Shown one piece after another: positions 7,006 to 14,168 of a DNA stretch of 14,168 bases. The stretch's first letter is position 1, and each line of letters begins with the position of its first letter. The position numbers and the translations under genes are program-made. This DNA is from CALAZP01 sp964410725 (lineage in GTDB: Bacteria; Bacteroidota; Bacteroidia; Chitinophagales; Saprospiraceae): positions 1 through 14,168 of the forward strand of contig CAYPID010000052.1 of the NCBI GenBank assembly GCA_964410725.1, written 5' to 3'. The notes beneath the pieces are model-generated. The model worked only from the letters and a program-made list of their open reading frames with translations. It was not told the origin of the DNA and did not search any database.

Positions 7006-7779
7006 CTATTTTAACTCCTTCAACATCCGCCTAACTTGCAAATCTCCATATCCATACTCCGGCAACCGCTCCTGAAAAAGTCGAAACACTTTACCAAAAT
7101 CAGCTCTTCCTACCTCCTCTACAACCGATCTTAATACCCGAACGGGTCGACCTGGGTCTTCACCATTTGGCAATCGATCCACATGCAATCGAACAGCCTC
7201 CTGAACTGCAGCAAACCTAGGGGCTAATTCGTCCCCTACCTCTCTCATTTTCGGAACATCACCCACTACATACGCCCTCCAAAGCTGATCAAAAACCGCA
7301 GCATCCTCGGCACTTATCCTGACCCGCTCAGCATAACAACGGTTCAAATCTTCAGGCCGCAAATGCCCAAATGAGTATCGGCTAATTGCTAAAGGTCTCA
7401 CCCAATACAGCTGATTCACTAACCCCTGGCTAAACAATAAATGTAGAACAAACCACATATTCGCCTGGCAAAAAAGGTCCTCCTCAAACCATAAAAAAAT
7501 AACAGCAGAGTCTGAAATACATTTGATTTTTTCCAATTCTTTCACCGTCCATTCAAAATAGTCCTCCACCTCAAAATCCTCCAAATCACCTGCCAAATAC
7601 CTTCCTCTTTTTTGATAAAACTCGTCAGGAAAATCCCCTACCAAAGGCCCATCCATCATAACCTCTCTTACCATAATAAAAGAACCGGTTATAGGCGTTT
7701 CAGCCATTTGATCTTTCAGCGCATCGCCGTTAAGAATATGCCAGGAATCTTCATTAGGACTATTCGGTAATATATCCAT
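7006..7779 (-). CDS. DUF1835 family protein
   Basis: Soluble protein of 257 residues with no signal peptide. The DUF1835 signature is clear at the N-terminus: WHILNGDAL at 13-21, then VREVMMDGPL at 37-46. A second conserved block, FLWFEEDLFCQANMWF, spans 95-110. The C-terminal third is rich in charged helices and ends YGYGDLQVRRMLKELK. DUF1835 proteins are common in Bacteroidota and Firmicutes and have no assigned biochemical role. The ATG at 7779 lies 20 bases inside the end of the modA-like gene, so translation is probably coupled to it. Together they look like a two-gene unit, although DUF1835 has no known link to molybdate uptake. Confidence 0.87.
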   Translation of the reverse strand: MDILPNSPNEDSWHILNGDALKDQMAETPITGSFIMVREVMMDGPLVGDFPDEFYQKRGRYLAGDLEDFEVEDYFEWTVKELEKIKCISDSAVIFLWFEEDLFCQANMWFVLHLLFSQGLVNQLYWVRPLAISRYSFGHLRPEDLNRCYAERVRISAEDAAVFDQLWRAYVVGDVPKMREVGDELAPRFAAVQEAVRLHVDRLPNGEDPGRPVRVLRSVVEEVGRADFGKVFRLFQERLPEYGYGDLQVRRMLKELK

Positions 7780-8515
7780 ATTTATTTAGGATTTCTTTTG
7801 CCGAAGGCGTAAATAAAAAATCATAAAAAGATTGCGCATCCTTTAAATGCCTGCTAGTATTGATGAGGACAATACCTTGTAAAATGGGGTCGTATAGGGC
7901 CGTGTCCAATGGGATCCAATTGCTTTCTTTATGCATAATTGGAGATCGTAAAACTGATAATGCGGTAAACCCCAAATCTACAGCCCCAGTAATGATAAAT
8001 TGATTGGTCTGAGAGACACTTTCACCATACACCAATTTATTTTTTACTGAGTCCAAAACCCCTACTCGCTCTAAAGTTTGAATCGCTGCTATCCCATAAG
8101 GAGCAGTCTTAGGGTTAGCAATCGCAATATGAGAAATTTGAGGACTGGATAATACCTCAAGGCCTACTCGCCAATCATTTTGATTAGACCATAATGCCAA
8201 AACCCCTCTAGCGTAAACTTTGGGTGGGAATAGCGCCAAACCTTGACGTTCAATTTCCTCGGGATATTTTAAATCTGCTGAAACAAAAATATCATAAGGC
8301 GCACCTTCCCTAATCTGCGCGGTTAGTTTGCCGGACGAACTTGTGGTCAACCTAGCTTTTATTCCCTTTTGCCGTTCAAACTCATCGATGATTTCTTCCA
8401 TGGCAAACTGCATATTAGCAGCGGCGGCTATGGTAATATAATCTTTGGAGGTCGAAGCACAACCTACTAGTAGAAGCATCAAAAGACCTAAGGAAAAATT
8501 TCTGGTGCCATTCAT
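7760..8515 (-). CDS. modA: Molybdate ABC transporter substrate-binding lipoprotein, ModA type
   Basis: Periplasm-facing binding lipoprotein of 251 residues. The N-terminus has Arg5, a leucine-rich core and the lipobox LVGC with Cys19. The ModA family pattern is easy to follow: ITIAAAANMQFAMEEI at 27-42, SSSGKLTAQI at 59-68, GAPYDIFVSAD at 71-81, IANPKTAPYG at 132-141, and GAVDLGFTALS in the C-terminal lobe. This is the periplasmic-binding-protein type II fold that captures molybdate or tungstate. The conserved Ser in SSSGK is kept; the Ser and Tyr used by E. coli ModA in the first and last motifs are replaced by Asn and by the FTAL stretch, as in many non-enteric homologues. No permease (modB) or ATPase (modC) gene lies in the window, so its transport partner is unknown. 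It leads the DUF1835 gene and is divergent from the alkB-like gene, 112 bases away. Confidence 0.92.
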   Translation of the reverse strand: MNGTRNFSLGLLMLLLVGCASTSKDYITIAAAANMQFAMEEIIDEFERQKGIKARLTTSSSGKLTAQIREGAPYDIFVSADLKYPEEIERQGLALFPPKVYARGVLALWSNQNDWRVGLEVLSSPQISHIAIANPKTAPYGIAAIQTLERVGVLDSVKNKLVYGESVSQTNQFIITGAVDLGFTALSVLRSPIMHKESNWIPLDTALYDPILQGIVLINTSRHLKDAQSFYDFLFTPSAKEILNKYGYITE

Positions 8516-8627
8516 ATTTATCCCTTTCGGGAAAAGGTACGCAATTCTTGCATGATTTTAGTCAACCAACAACCCAGTTTCAACCAATACCCTTACCCTT
8601 TGTTTGAAAAGCAATTAAAACGAATAT

Positions 8628-9218
8628 ATGAAATCTGGTCGACTGAATAGCATTCGCGTTTCCGACGGTATCCTAGAATATGCCCCCAGTTTTATACCAT
8701 CAGAAGAAGCGACAGATTTATTGGAAAAATTAATCGAGCGCATCGATTGGCGCCAGGAAGAAATGAAAATGTTTGGCAAAGTGGTCCAATTTCCACGCCT
8801 TACCGCTTGGTACGGAGACCCGGAAGCTTCTTACCGATATTCAGGCACCACTTTTCAACCCACGCCTTGGATCCCAGAATTATTATCCCTTCGGGAAAAG
8901 ATACAAGATGTGGAGAATCACTCCTTTAATAGTGTATTGCTCAATTACTATCGCGATGGTCAGGATTCCATGGGGTGGCACGCCGATAACGAGAAAGAAT
9001 TGGGCCGAAATCCTGTAATCGCTTCCCTGAACCTCGGAGCGTCCAGACCCTTTCAACTCAAACATAATACTTTAGGCGACAAACAAGAAATAATACTTGA
9101 ACATGGGAGCTTGCTGATTATGGCTGGTGCCTTACAACACCATTGGAAGCACCAAATTCCAAAGCGAAAGAAAATCCAAGAACCTCGAATCAATTTGACT
9201 TTTAGACAAATTCTCTAA
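8628..9218 (+). CDS. AlkB-type 2-oxoglutarate/Fe(II) dioxygenase
   Basis: Cytoplasmic DNA or RNA repair enzyme of 196 residues that removes alkyl groups such as 1-methyladenine and 3-methylcytosine by oxidation, using Fe(II), oxygen and 2-oxoglutarate. The iron ligands are the H-x-D pair His118 and Asp120 in GWHADNE and His175 in HWKHQIP. The 2-oxoglutarate-binding arginines are Arg187 and Arg193 in EPRINLTFRQI. The substrate-side motifs FPRLTAWYGD at 55-64 and ASLNLGASRPF at 132-142 resemble the ALKBH2/ALKBH3 type more than E. coli AlkB, which is common in Bacteroidota. The ATG at 8628 gives the usual family length. The gene seems to be a single-gene unit, divergent from modA and convergent with the large beta-helix gene, whose stop lies 15 bases beyond its own. 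Confidence 0.93.
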   Translation: MKSGRLNSIRVSDGILEYAPSFIPSEEATDLLEKLIERIDWRQEEMKMFGKVVQFPRLTAWYGDPEASYRYSGTTFQPTPWIPELLSLREKIQDVENHSFNSVLLNYYRDGQDSMGWHADNEKELGRNPVIASLNLGASRPFQLKHNTLGDKQEIILEHGSLLIMAGALQHHWKHQIPKRKKIQEPRINLTFRQIL

Positions 9219-9233
9219 ATACAATGAAAGGGT

Positions 9234-11849
9234 TCAGTTTTTCAATAATTTACCTGTCAAACGAAGACCTTGTTCGCTATAAAGGGTCAAAAAATACAGC
9301 CCATCGTTCCATTGATGGACATCAATAGTACGGCTATTAGCTCCCTTTTGTAACGAGCCCTCTAATTGTTGAATCAAACTTCCATTGGTGGAATATACAC
9401 TCAAAGTATAAAGGTCTTCTAAAGAATTATCCGCAAAAAATTCAACGGTAACCTCTCCAGTACTTACCGGATTGGGATAAACCACTAAATTAGAAATCTG
9501 AGGGTTATATTCTTGAACGGTTATTTTCTCTTCCTTTCGAATGAGAGGACAGGCATTTATACTGAAGGTCAATTCTGAACCAGTCCCCGTGCTAAAAGGA
9601 GGCAATAAAGTAATACTATTGCCCGCAGAAAATCTGTATTGACTTTGACTTTTTAACGCCCCTTTTAAAGTCAAATCCTGCTGGGCATGCACTTCCCCAC
9701 ATAATTTCTCAAATGTACCAAAAGCCGTTACCTGATTATTTTGACATATCTCATTCCAACAGCCTCCACATTCAGGAACACTCCCCCCATATCTTTCAAT
9801 TAACGCTATCAATCGATTCCGTACTGGTTGGACTCCTGGTAATTCATCTACCTGCGGAAAATTATCATTACAAAGAACAGCATACATCTGCTGATAAGTT
9901 TCCAAATAAGCTGCTGATCCTCCAACCCCATTGACTACCCCCCCTTCGTCAATAAAATCATAACCCAATAAATAATCGCAATCCTCTATATCGCAGTATG
10001 CTACCATTTCACTTAAGTTGGCCAATAATCTAATCTGTCCCATTCCCTCTTCATCCGTTTCAGCCCATTGGTTGAATGCTAGAATAATTGGCAAAGCACC
10101 CGGTTGGGCATCCCCATTTTGAACTCCGTGAATCATATTCCCTATATAATCACAACCATCTTGGTCCGAATCACTATAAATCACATAATCATTCATACTG
10201 TGATTATAAGAATCATAAAAATAATTTCGCTCTACCTTATTTATTTTAATATCTGAAGGCGAAATACTCCGCTGACTGCCCGATATATAAATCTGACCAT
10301 TGATGAAAATATCCTTGCCGGTGCAAACATCAATAAAAGCATTTTCATAAATCTGATTACCATAGTTATAGACAAACCTCATGGCCTCTTGTGATCCCTG
10401 TAAAACGCCCCCATTAGCATCCATAAAATCATAAATATCAGGATGCATTTCCCAGAAGTGAAATTCCCGACCTACATAAAAGTCTGCCGCATCTTCAGCA
10501 TGGGCGGCAAACATCAATTGTCTGGGTCCCACCACAGCTATTCCCGTAAAATAGGTATTGGTTATATAATTATGATGAATTTGGTTAAGAGAGCTATTGG
10601 ATAACATAATAGCTGTGGATGCCCATTTTTCCATACCCATATTCGACAAATAGTTATAGGCTACGAGGTTACCAGAACTCACATCCCCATAACCCGGTCC
10701 CCGACCTGCAATCTGAATACCCCCTTTTCCAAGATAGGAAAAATGATTCCTAATAATCTGATGATTTTGAGCATATCTGTCTATTCTGAGACCCGCTCCA
10801 CCACTTTTCACAAAAATACAATCCTCAATTCTAATATTTTCAGCATTTCTAATACGCATCAAGGCATCGGGCTCGTCAACTACCATCCAATCGTGTTGTG
10901 CAGTCACGTCATCCGCTCTCATAGTCCTGAAATCCCCCCCTGTAAAAGTAATACCCTCGAAAACAATATCCCGCACTAACGGATTGACTAAGACATTGCC
11001 ATCAATATCACCGTTATCAATGCGGATTAATTCCGTTAGTCCAGGAGCATAAATTTCATCCGTACCATTTTTAGGATACAAATAAATTTTACCATCAATA
11101 CAAGCCCATTCCCCAGGTTCATCTATTCCTTCAATAGCATTGATCAACCAACTTTTGGGTGCCAATTCATCCGGATCTTTCCTCAAATCGTAAAGCGCAG
11201 GTATTTGAGTGTACAACCTCCTATTAGAGGGGTTCCAAGATTCAATAGGGAGTATTTCCAAGTGCCAGGGAAGTGTAGTTGCTCGTAAGTCGTATTGTGA
11301 AATTTTCTCAGGCTGAGGCACGGTGAAATTAACCGGCACCAAAATATTAGACATATCTGATTGCGTAGATAAGGTGTAGTTATTACATTCAATACAGCCA
11401 TTATCCTCTCCTCCTGCCAATTCTTGAGTAGAAAAAAAATCTGTTGCAGAGCGATCCAACCAGTCTGAATGCCCGTCTTGCAAATACCTTATAGCGCCTA
11501 TTCCATTAGGTAAATCAGCAGTCATTATAGAACCGGAATAAGGAGTCCAATTTTCTAATTTTACACCTGCGGTAAAAATAGGGGTAGCGCCCGGTAAAGC
11601 GGTAAAAACCATTCCATTGTGCTGGGAGTTTAGAATCACGGTTTCTCCAAAAAAATGAAGTCCATCATCAAAAAACACCGTATCTATTGCTGATATTCCA
11701 GCTATCTCCACAGCCCTTTTAAAAGAACTTAAAGGTAGTGTAAAGGTCCCTGGATTGGAATCGCTACCTTGAGTAGAAACATACAAATTTTGACTAAACA
11801 GAATAGTAAAAGGAAAGAACCCAAAAAAAATAATAGTCCTCTCATTCAA
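9234..11849 (-). CDS. T9SS-sorted right-handed beta-helix protein
   Basis: Large secreted protein of 871 residues. A signal peptide ends near FSQ-20. YVSTQGSDSNPGT at 23-35 and the strand set up to AGVKLENW near 101 form the N-terminal module typical of secreted beta-helix glycan-active proteins, including GH141-like ones. Residues ~290-620 hold degenerate beta-helix turns (RIEDCIF, HQIIRNHF, LVAYNYL, QIHHNYI). A Cys-rich linker (CGGCWNEIC) precedes a small domain at ~707-781 with FSAGNSITLLPPF, of the 3-coathanger-stack type. Residues ~782-871 are a type A T9SS sorting domain (VVYPNPVS ... LTGKLLKN). It probably binds or cleaves polysaccharide at the cell surface; the substrate is unknown. 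The start is odd: this frame can begin only at TTG 11849, right after an in-frame TAG. An ATG at 11845, overlapping the upstream stop as ATGA, is one base out of frame. Confidence 0.88.
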   Translation of the reverse strand: MNERTIIFFGFFPFTILFSQNLYVSTQGSDSNPGTFTLPLSSFKRAVEIAGISAIDTVFFDDGLHFFGETVILNSQHNGMVFTALPGATPIFTAGVKLENWTPYSGSIMTADLPNGIGAIRYLQDGHSDWLDRSATDFFSTQELAGGEDNGCIECNNYTLSTQSDMSNILVPVNFTVPQPEKISQYDLRATTLPWHLEILPIESWNPSNRRLYTQIPALYDLRKDPDELAPKSWLINAIEGIDEPGEWACIDGKIYLYPKNGTDEIYAPGLTELIRIDNGDIDGNVLVNPLVRDIVFEGITFTGGDFRTMRADDVTAQHDWMVVDEPDALMRIRNAENIRIEDCIFVKSGGAGLRIDRYAQNHQIIRNHFSYLGKGGIQIAGRGPGYGDVSSGNLVAYNYLSNMGMEKWASTAIMLSNSSLNQIHHNYITNTYFTGIAVVGPRQLMFAAHAEDAADFYVGREFHFWEMHPDIYDFMDANGGVLQGSQEAMRFVYNYGNQIYENAFIDVCTGKDIFINGQIYISGSQRSISPSDIKINKVERNYFYDSYNHSMNDYVIYSDSDQDGCDYIGNMIHGVQNGDAQPGALPIILAFNQWAETDEEGMGQIRLLANLSEMVAYCDIEDCDYLLGYDFIDEGGVVNGVGGSAAYLETYQQMYAVLCNDNFPQVDELPGVQPVRNRLIALIERYGGSVPECGGCWNEICQNNQVTAFGTFEKLCGEVHAQQDLTLKGALKSQSQYRFSAGNSITLLPPFSTGTGSELTFSINACPLIRKEEKITVQEYNPQISNLVVYPNPVSTGEVTVEFFADNSLEDLYTLSVYSTNGSLIQQLEGSLQKGANSRTIDVHQWNDGLYFLTLYSEQGLRLTGKLLKN
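11823..11830. repeat. 8-base A/T homopolymer at start of beta-helix gene
   Basis: Eight A residues on the plus strand (eight T in the coding strand) lie just after the start of the large beta-helix gene. With eight T the ATG at 11845 runs out of frame; with nine T it would read MRGLLFFFGFFPF and join the signal peptide and mature protein. The tract is therefore either a likely length error in the assembly or a slippage-prone switch. Confidence 0.7.
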
Positions 11850-12576
11850 CTAAATTCTCTAAAATTTCAAAATATTTTTCTGCAACAAATGCAGCTCCAT
11901 CTAAGTTATAGTGAACCTCATCAGCTAATAAATCGTCAGAAAAATTAAGGGCAAGGTCTAACCAAAACACCTGATCAGGATTATAATTAGATACCAAAAC
12001 CTCCAATTCTATATGGAGTAATTTTAAATTCGATTTCATTTGAGGGGTCATCATATTGGAATGACCAGGAGCCATTTTTTCAATTACTATTTTTACGTTG
12101 GGGTTAGCCTCTAGAATCAAGTCTACTATTTCATTGATATTTTTAACAGCTTCAGCAATTGGAAGACTTTGTAATAAATCATTCCCACCAGGAGAGCTCA
12201 ATAATACAATATCAGATTCCTCTAATAGATTTGGGCTTTGTTTGATAATATACAATAAGTCTTCTGATGTTGCGCCGCTATGTCCTTCGTGGTCACGATC
12301 AAAAGATTGACCTAAAATAACAGGGTAATCATACTTATCTTCTTGATTTCCAACTAAATCAATGGTCAAATCTGATTCGATTAACAATTTCCACAAGTAG
12401 AACCTATAGCTGTGGTGATTCGGAGGATTTCCTTCAACCCTAGAAGCCCCAAGGGGAAGTATTTTAATGGCATTTGAAACTTCAATTTCTTCTTTATTGC
12501 AGCCTAGTAAAATGATTATAGAAATAAAAAGCCATCCAAAATTTCTTCCTTTATTCATCAAATATTCTGTTTTCAT
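11842..12576 (-). CDS. SGNH/GDSL esterase lipoprotein, CE3-like
   Basis: Predicted lipoprotein esterase of 244 residues. The signal peptide ends in lipobox LLGC with Cys26. Block I is ILPLGASRVEG with the likely nucleophile Ser45 (GAS in place of the usual GDS). A YRFYLWKLL stretch and DRDHEGHSG at 93-101 follow, the pattern seen in CE3 acetylxylan esterases. Block III is PGGND at 129-133, with oxyanion-hole Asn132. Block V is DEVH, giving Asp219 and His222 as the rest of the triad. A role in removing acetyl or other ester groups from polysaccharide outside the cytoplasm fits its neighbours. The ATG at 12576 is used, eight bases after the upstream stop; Met7 at 12558 is an alternative that also leaves a good signal peptide. 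Its TGA stop overlaps an ATG (ATGA), which normally marks the start of the next gene of an operon. Confidence 0.87.
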   Translation of the reverse strand: MKTEYLMNKGRNFGWLFISIIILLGCNKEEIEVSNAIKILPLGASRVEGNPPNHHSYRFYLWKLLIESDLTIDLVGNQEDKYDYPVILGQSFDRDHEGHSGATSEDLLYIIKQSPNLLEESDIVLLSSPGGNDLLQSLPIAEAVKNINEIVDLILEANPNVKIVIEKMAPGHSNMMTPQMKSNLKLLHIELEVLVSNYNPDQVFWLDLALNFSDDLLADEVHYNLDGAAFVAEKYFEILENLVE

Positions 12577-12584
12577 TTCAATCT

Positions 12585-14168
12585 TTATTTTTTTACAAGT
12601 TTCTTAACCGTTTTCAATCCACTATTCAATTTAAATTCTAAAAAGTAGATTCCTGGCTCCAAAAAATAAGTGGGAATCGACAAACTAACCTGATCCAGCG
12701 TACTGCCATGGGCTTGCCAAACTGTTTTACCCTCCATGGAAAAAATGGTGACCTGATATTTTTCCTCCGCATCTCTTGAAGTTTTAAAATTGAGAGTTAT
12801 GGGTCCATATTGAACTGGATTGGGGAAGAGAAGCACTTCTTGATTTTCCAATTCCGATACCTCAAATGTAATTTCCAATGGTTCCCATTCTTTGGTTTTG
12901 ATCTCTTGAAGTTCTTGTCCAGATAATTGTTGGGGACAGGGCAAAATTCTAAATAAACCCTCGACTCCTGATTGCATTTCGAAAGGTGGCCTTAAAGTAA
13001 TGGATTGACCAGCAGAGAAAATCATTTGACCCGCTCTACTGTGTTGTGAAAGAATCTCTAAAGTATCTCCAACATGAATAGAACCATCTTCTTCTTGATA
13101 ACTTCCACTGAATGTTTTCTTATTGGTCATACATTCTTCATAAAGACAACTGCCAAAAGAAGCAGGATTAAAATTGTCCATTCCCAAATTAGAAACTGCT
13201 TGCCAACATTGCATAAAATCAAAATCATCATAAAAATTGGCCTCATAGAGCGGTTCTTGAATAAACTGACAAGAAGGAATTTTCATAGCCCTATCCTCCT
13301 CACTAACTAATCCCCCTTCAATGTAAGAATGCATAAAGGTTTGTTGTGGCAATAAGCTACCGGCAAAGGCTAAACCTGTCTCTTGATAAATCTGCTCATT
13401 GGTTTTATTTTCTATCAAGTCCCTATAAGTACCACTCGCCAAACCAATATTGGAGGTCTTAATTGGAATATAATTGCCAGCTTGTTCTGCATAATACAAT
13501 CTTTTTTCTTCCAAACCTTTCAAGTTGACGGTAATTTTATCGGGTATGAGAAAAAATTTTTGCTGGAATTCAGGATCTAAAAATCCAATTGCTCCCTCCA
13601 ATGTTTCCGCCCCCGCCATCTTAATGGGAGTTTCTTGAAGAATACCATATTGGTTGGCCTCCACTCCAAAAACAATGCCCTCAATCCTCAAATCCCTTGC
13701 CTCACCTGGAACTCTGCTATCTCGCTGAGGGGGAATCAATAACAAATCTATTTCATTCGAAAATTGACCACCACATATATGAACTTTCCCCTGCATAGGG
13801 GGAATCATGCCAATTTCAAATCCCTTCACATGGATATTTTTCCAATTGGTTTCTTTGGAAACCGTCATCCAATTTCGAATTCCTTCCCCTCCAAGAGCAG
13901 GAGGTCGTTCATTGATAATTTTTAAATTTTTAAAAGTAAATCGCTCGCAATTTTGAAGTTCTATGCCAAATTTGCTCACGTTCCAAATGGTTAAATTTTC
14001 AAAGACGGAATGCACTGTATTGAGATAGGCCTCTGAAAGTTCAGTAATATCCTCAAATAGCGTAGCATGAACATAATATGCTGCAAAACCATTGATGGAA
14101 GCATAAGCGATATTATCGTTAAATTCCTGAATTGGAATCCACCAACTTTGAATATTATCCAATCCTGG
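12585..14168 (-). CDS. T9SS-sorted beta-helix protein, 5' end outside window
   Basis: The frame is open to the window edge, so the N-terminus and any signal peptide are missing; 527 residues are visible. The first ~170 residues show beta-helix turns (VFENLTIWNVS, CERFTFKNLKIIN, NWKNIHVKGF, DLRIEGIVFG), typical of pectin-lyase-like folds. After a less regular middle with scattered cysteines comes a small domain with FSAGQSITLRPPF, the same 3-coathanger-stack type as in the other beta-helix protein of this unit. The last ~90 residues are a type A T9SS sorting domain: LLFPNPVQ, IFSMEGKTVW, LEPGIYFLEF and a basic end KKLVKK. It is most likely exported and anchored at, or released from, the cell surface. 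It appears to lead into the esterase gene, eight bases downstream. Its exact activity cannot be told from the visible part. Confidence 0.87.
   Translation of the reverse strand, partial: PGLDNIQSWWIPIQEFNDNIAYASINGFAAYYVHATLFEDITELSEAYLNTVHSVFENLTIWNVSKFGIELQNCERFTFKNLKIINERPPALGGEGIRNWMTVSKETNWKNIHVKGFEIGMIPPMQGKVHICGGQFSNEIDLLLIPPQRDSRVPGEARDLRIEGIVFGVEANQYGILQETPIKMAGAETLEGAIGFLDPEFQQKFFLIPDKITVNLKGLEEKRLYYAEQAGNYIPIKTSNIGLASGTYRDLIENKTNEQIYQETGLAFAGSLLPQQTFMHSYIEGGLVSEEDRAMKIPSCQFIQEPLYEANFYDDFDFMQCWQAVSNLGMDNFNPASFGSCLYEECMTNKKTFSGSYQEEDGSIHVGDTLEILSQHSRAGQMIFSAGQSITLRPPFEMQSGVEGLFRILPCPQQLSGQELQEIKTKEWEPLEITFEVSELENQEVLLFPNPVQYGPITLNFKTSRDAEEKYQVTIFSMEGKTVWQAHGSTLDQVSLSIPTYFLEPGIYFLEFKLNSGLKTVKKLVKK

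Noticed and set aside
8521..8542. TATCCCTTTCGGGAAAAGGTAC, similar to a stretch at 8884-8904.
   Set aside because: The second copy is within the alkB-like coding region with good codons; too short to support a repeat, and the hairpin lacks a T-run.

Overview
The window looks like part of the chromosome of a marine or freshwater Bacteroidota, most like the Saprospiria group (Lewinella or Haliscomenobacter type). The reasons are two large secreted proteins with C-terminal type IX secretion (T9SS) sorting domains, four lipoproteins with Bacteroidota-style signal peptides, few clear Shine-Dalgarno sites, and moderately AT-rich DNA. No phage, integrase, transposase, CRISPR, rRNA or tRNA was seen. 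The group assignment is inference from family content, not from a marker gene.

Layout, left to right. (1) 269-1213 (+): a secreted lipoprotein with a DUF1080 / 3-keto-disaccharide hydrolase domain. (2) 4814-1231 (-): a two-gene unit, first a P-type cation ATPase, then a lipoprotein of unknown function that overlaps its 3' end. (3) 4889-6379 (+): arsM (arsenite methyltransferase) directly abutting an arsenate reductase-like low-molecular-weight phosphatase, divergent from the ATPase. (4) 6727-6359 (-): a DUF2200 protein whose 3' end overlaps the reductase. (5) 6728-7005: an AT-rich gap with a perfect 13-bp inverted repeat. (6) 8515-7006 (-): a lone ModA-type molybdate-binding lipoprotein overlapping a DUF1835 gene, with no modB or modC in view. 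(7) 8628-9218 (+): an AlkB-type dealkylating dioxygenase. (8) 14168-9234 (-): a three-gene unit with a 5'-truncated T9SS beta-helix protein, a CE3-like SGNH esterase lipoprotein, and a large T9SS right-handed beta-helix protein.

How the genes work together. The arsM-arsC pair should reduce arsenate to arsenite and then methylate it; arsR and an arsenite efflux gene are not present here. The right-hand unit looks like a surface or secreted carbohydrate-processing set: beta-helix proteins exported by T9SS plus an esterase that could remove acetyl groups. The DUF1080 lipoprotein at the left end may also act on sugars but is not linked to that unit.

Most of the window is ordinary accessory chromosome. 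The points most worth a second look are an out-of-frame ATGA start and an 8-T tract at the 5' end of the big beta-helix gene, the orphan ModA-DUF1835 pair, the P-type ATPase of unassigned substrate with its coupled lipoprotein, and the inverted repeat in the AT-rich gap. I did not find convincing evidence for a wholly new system.
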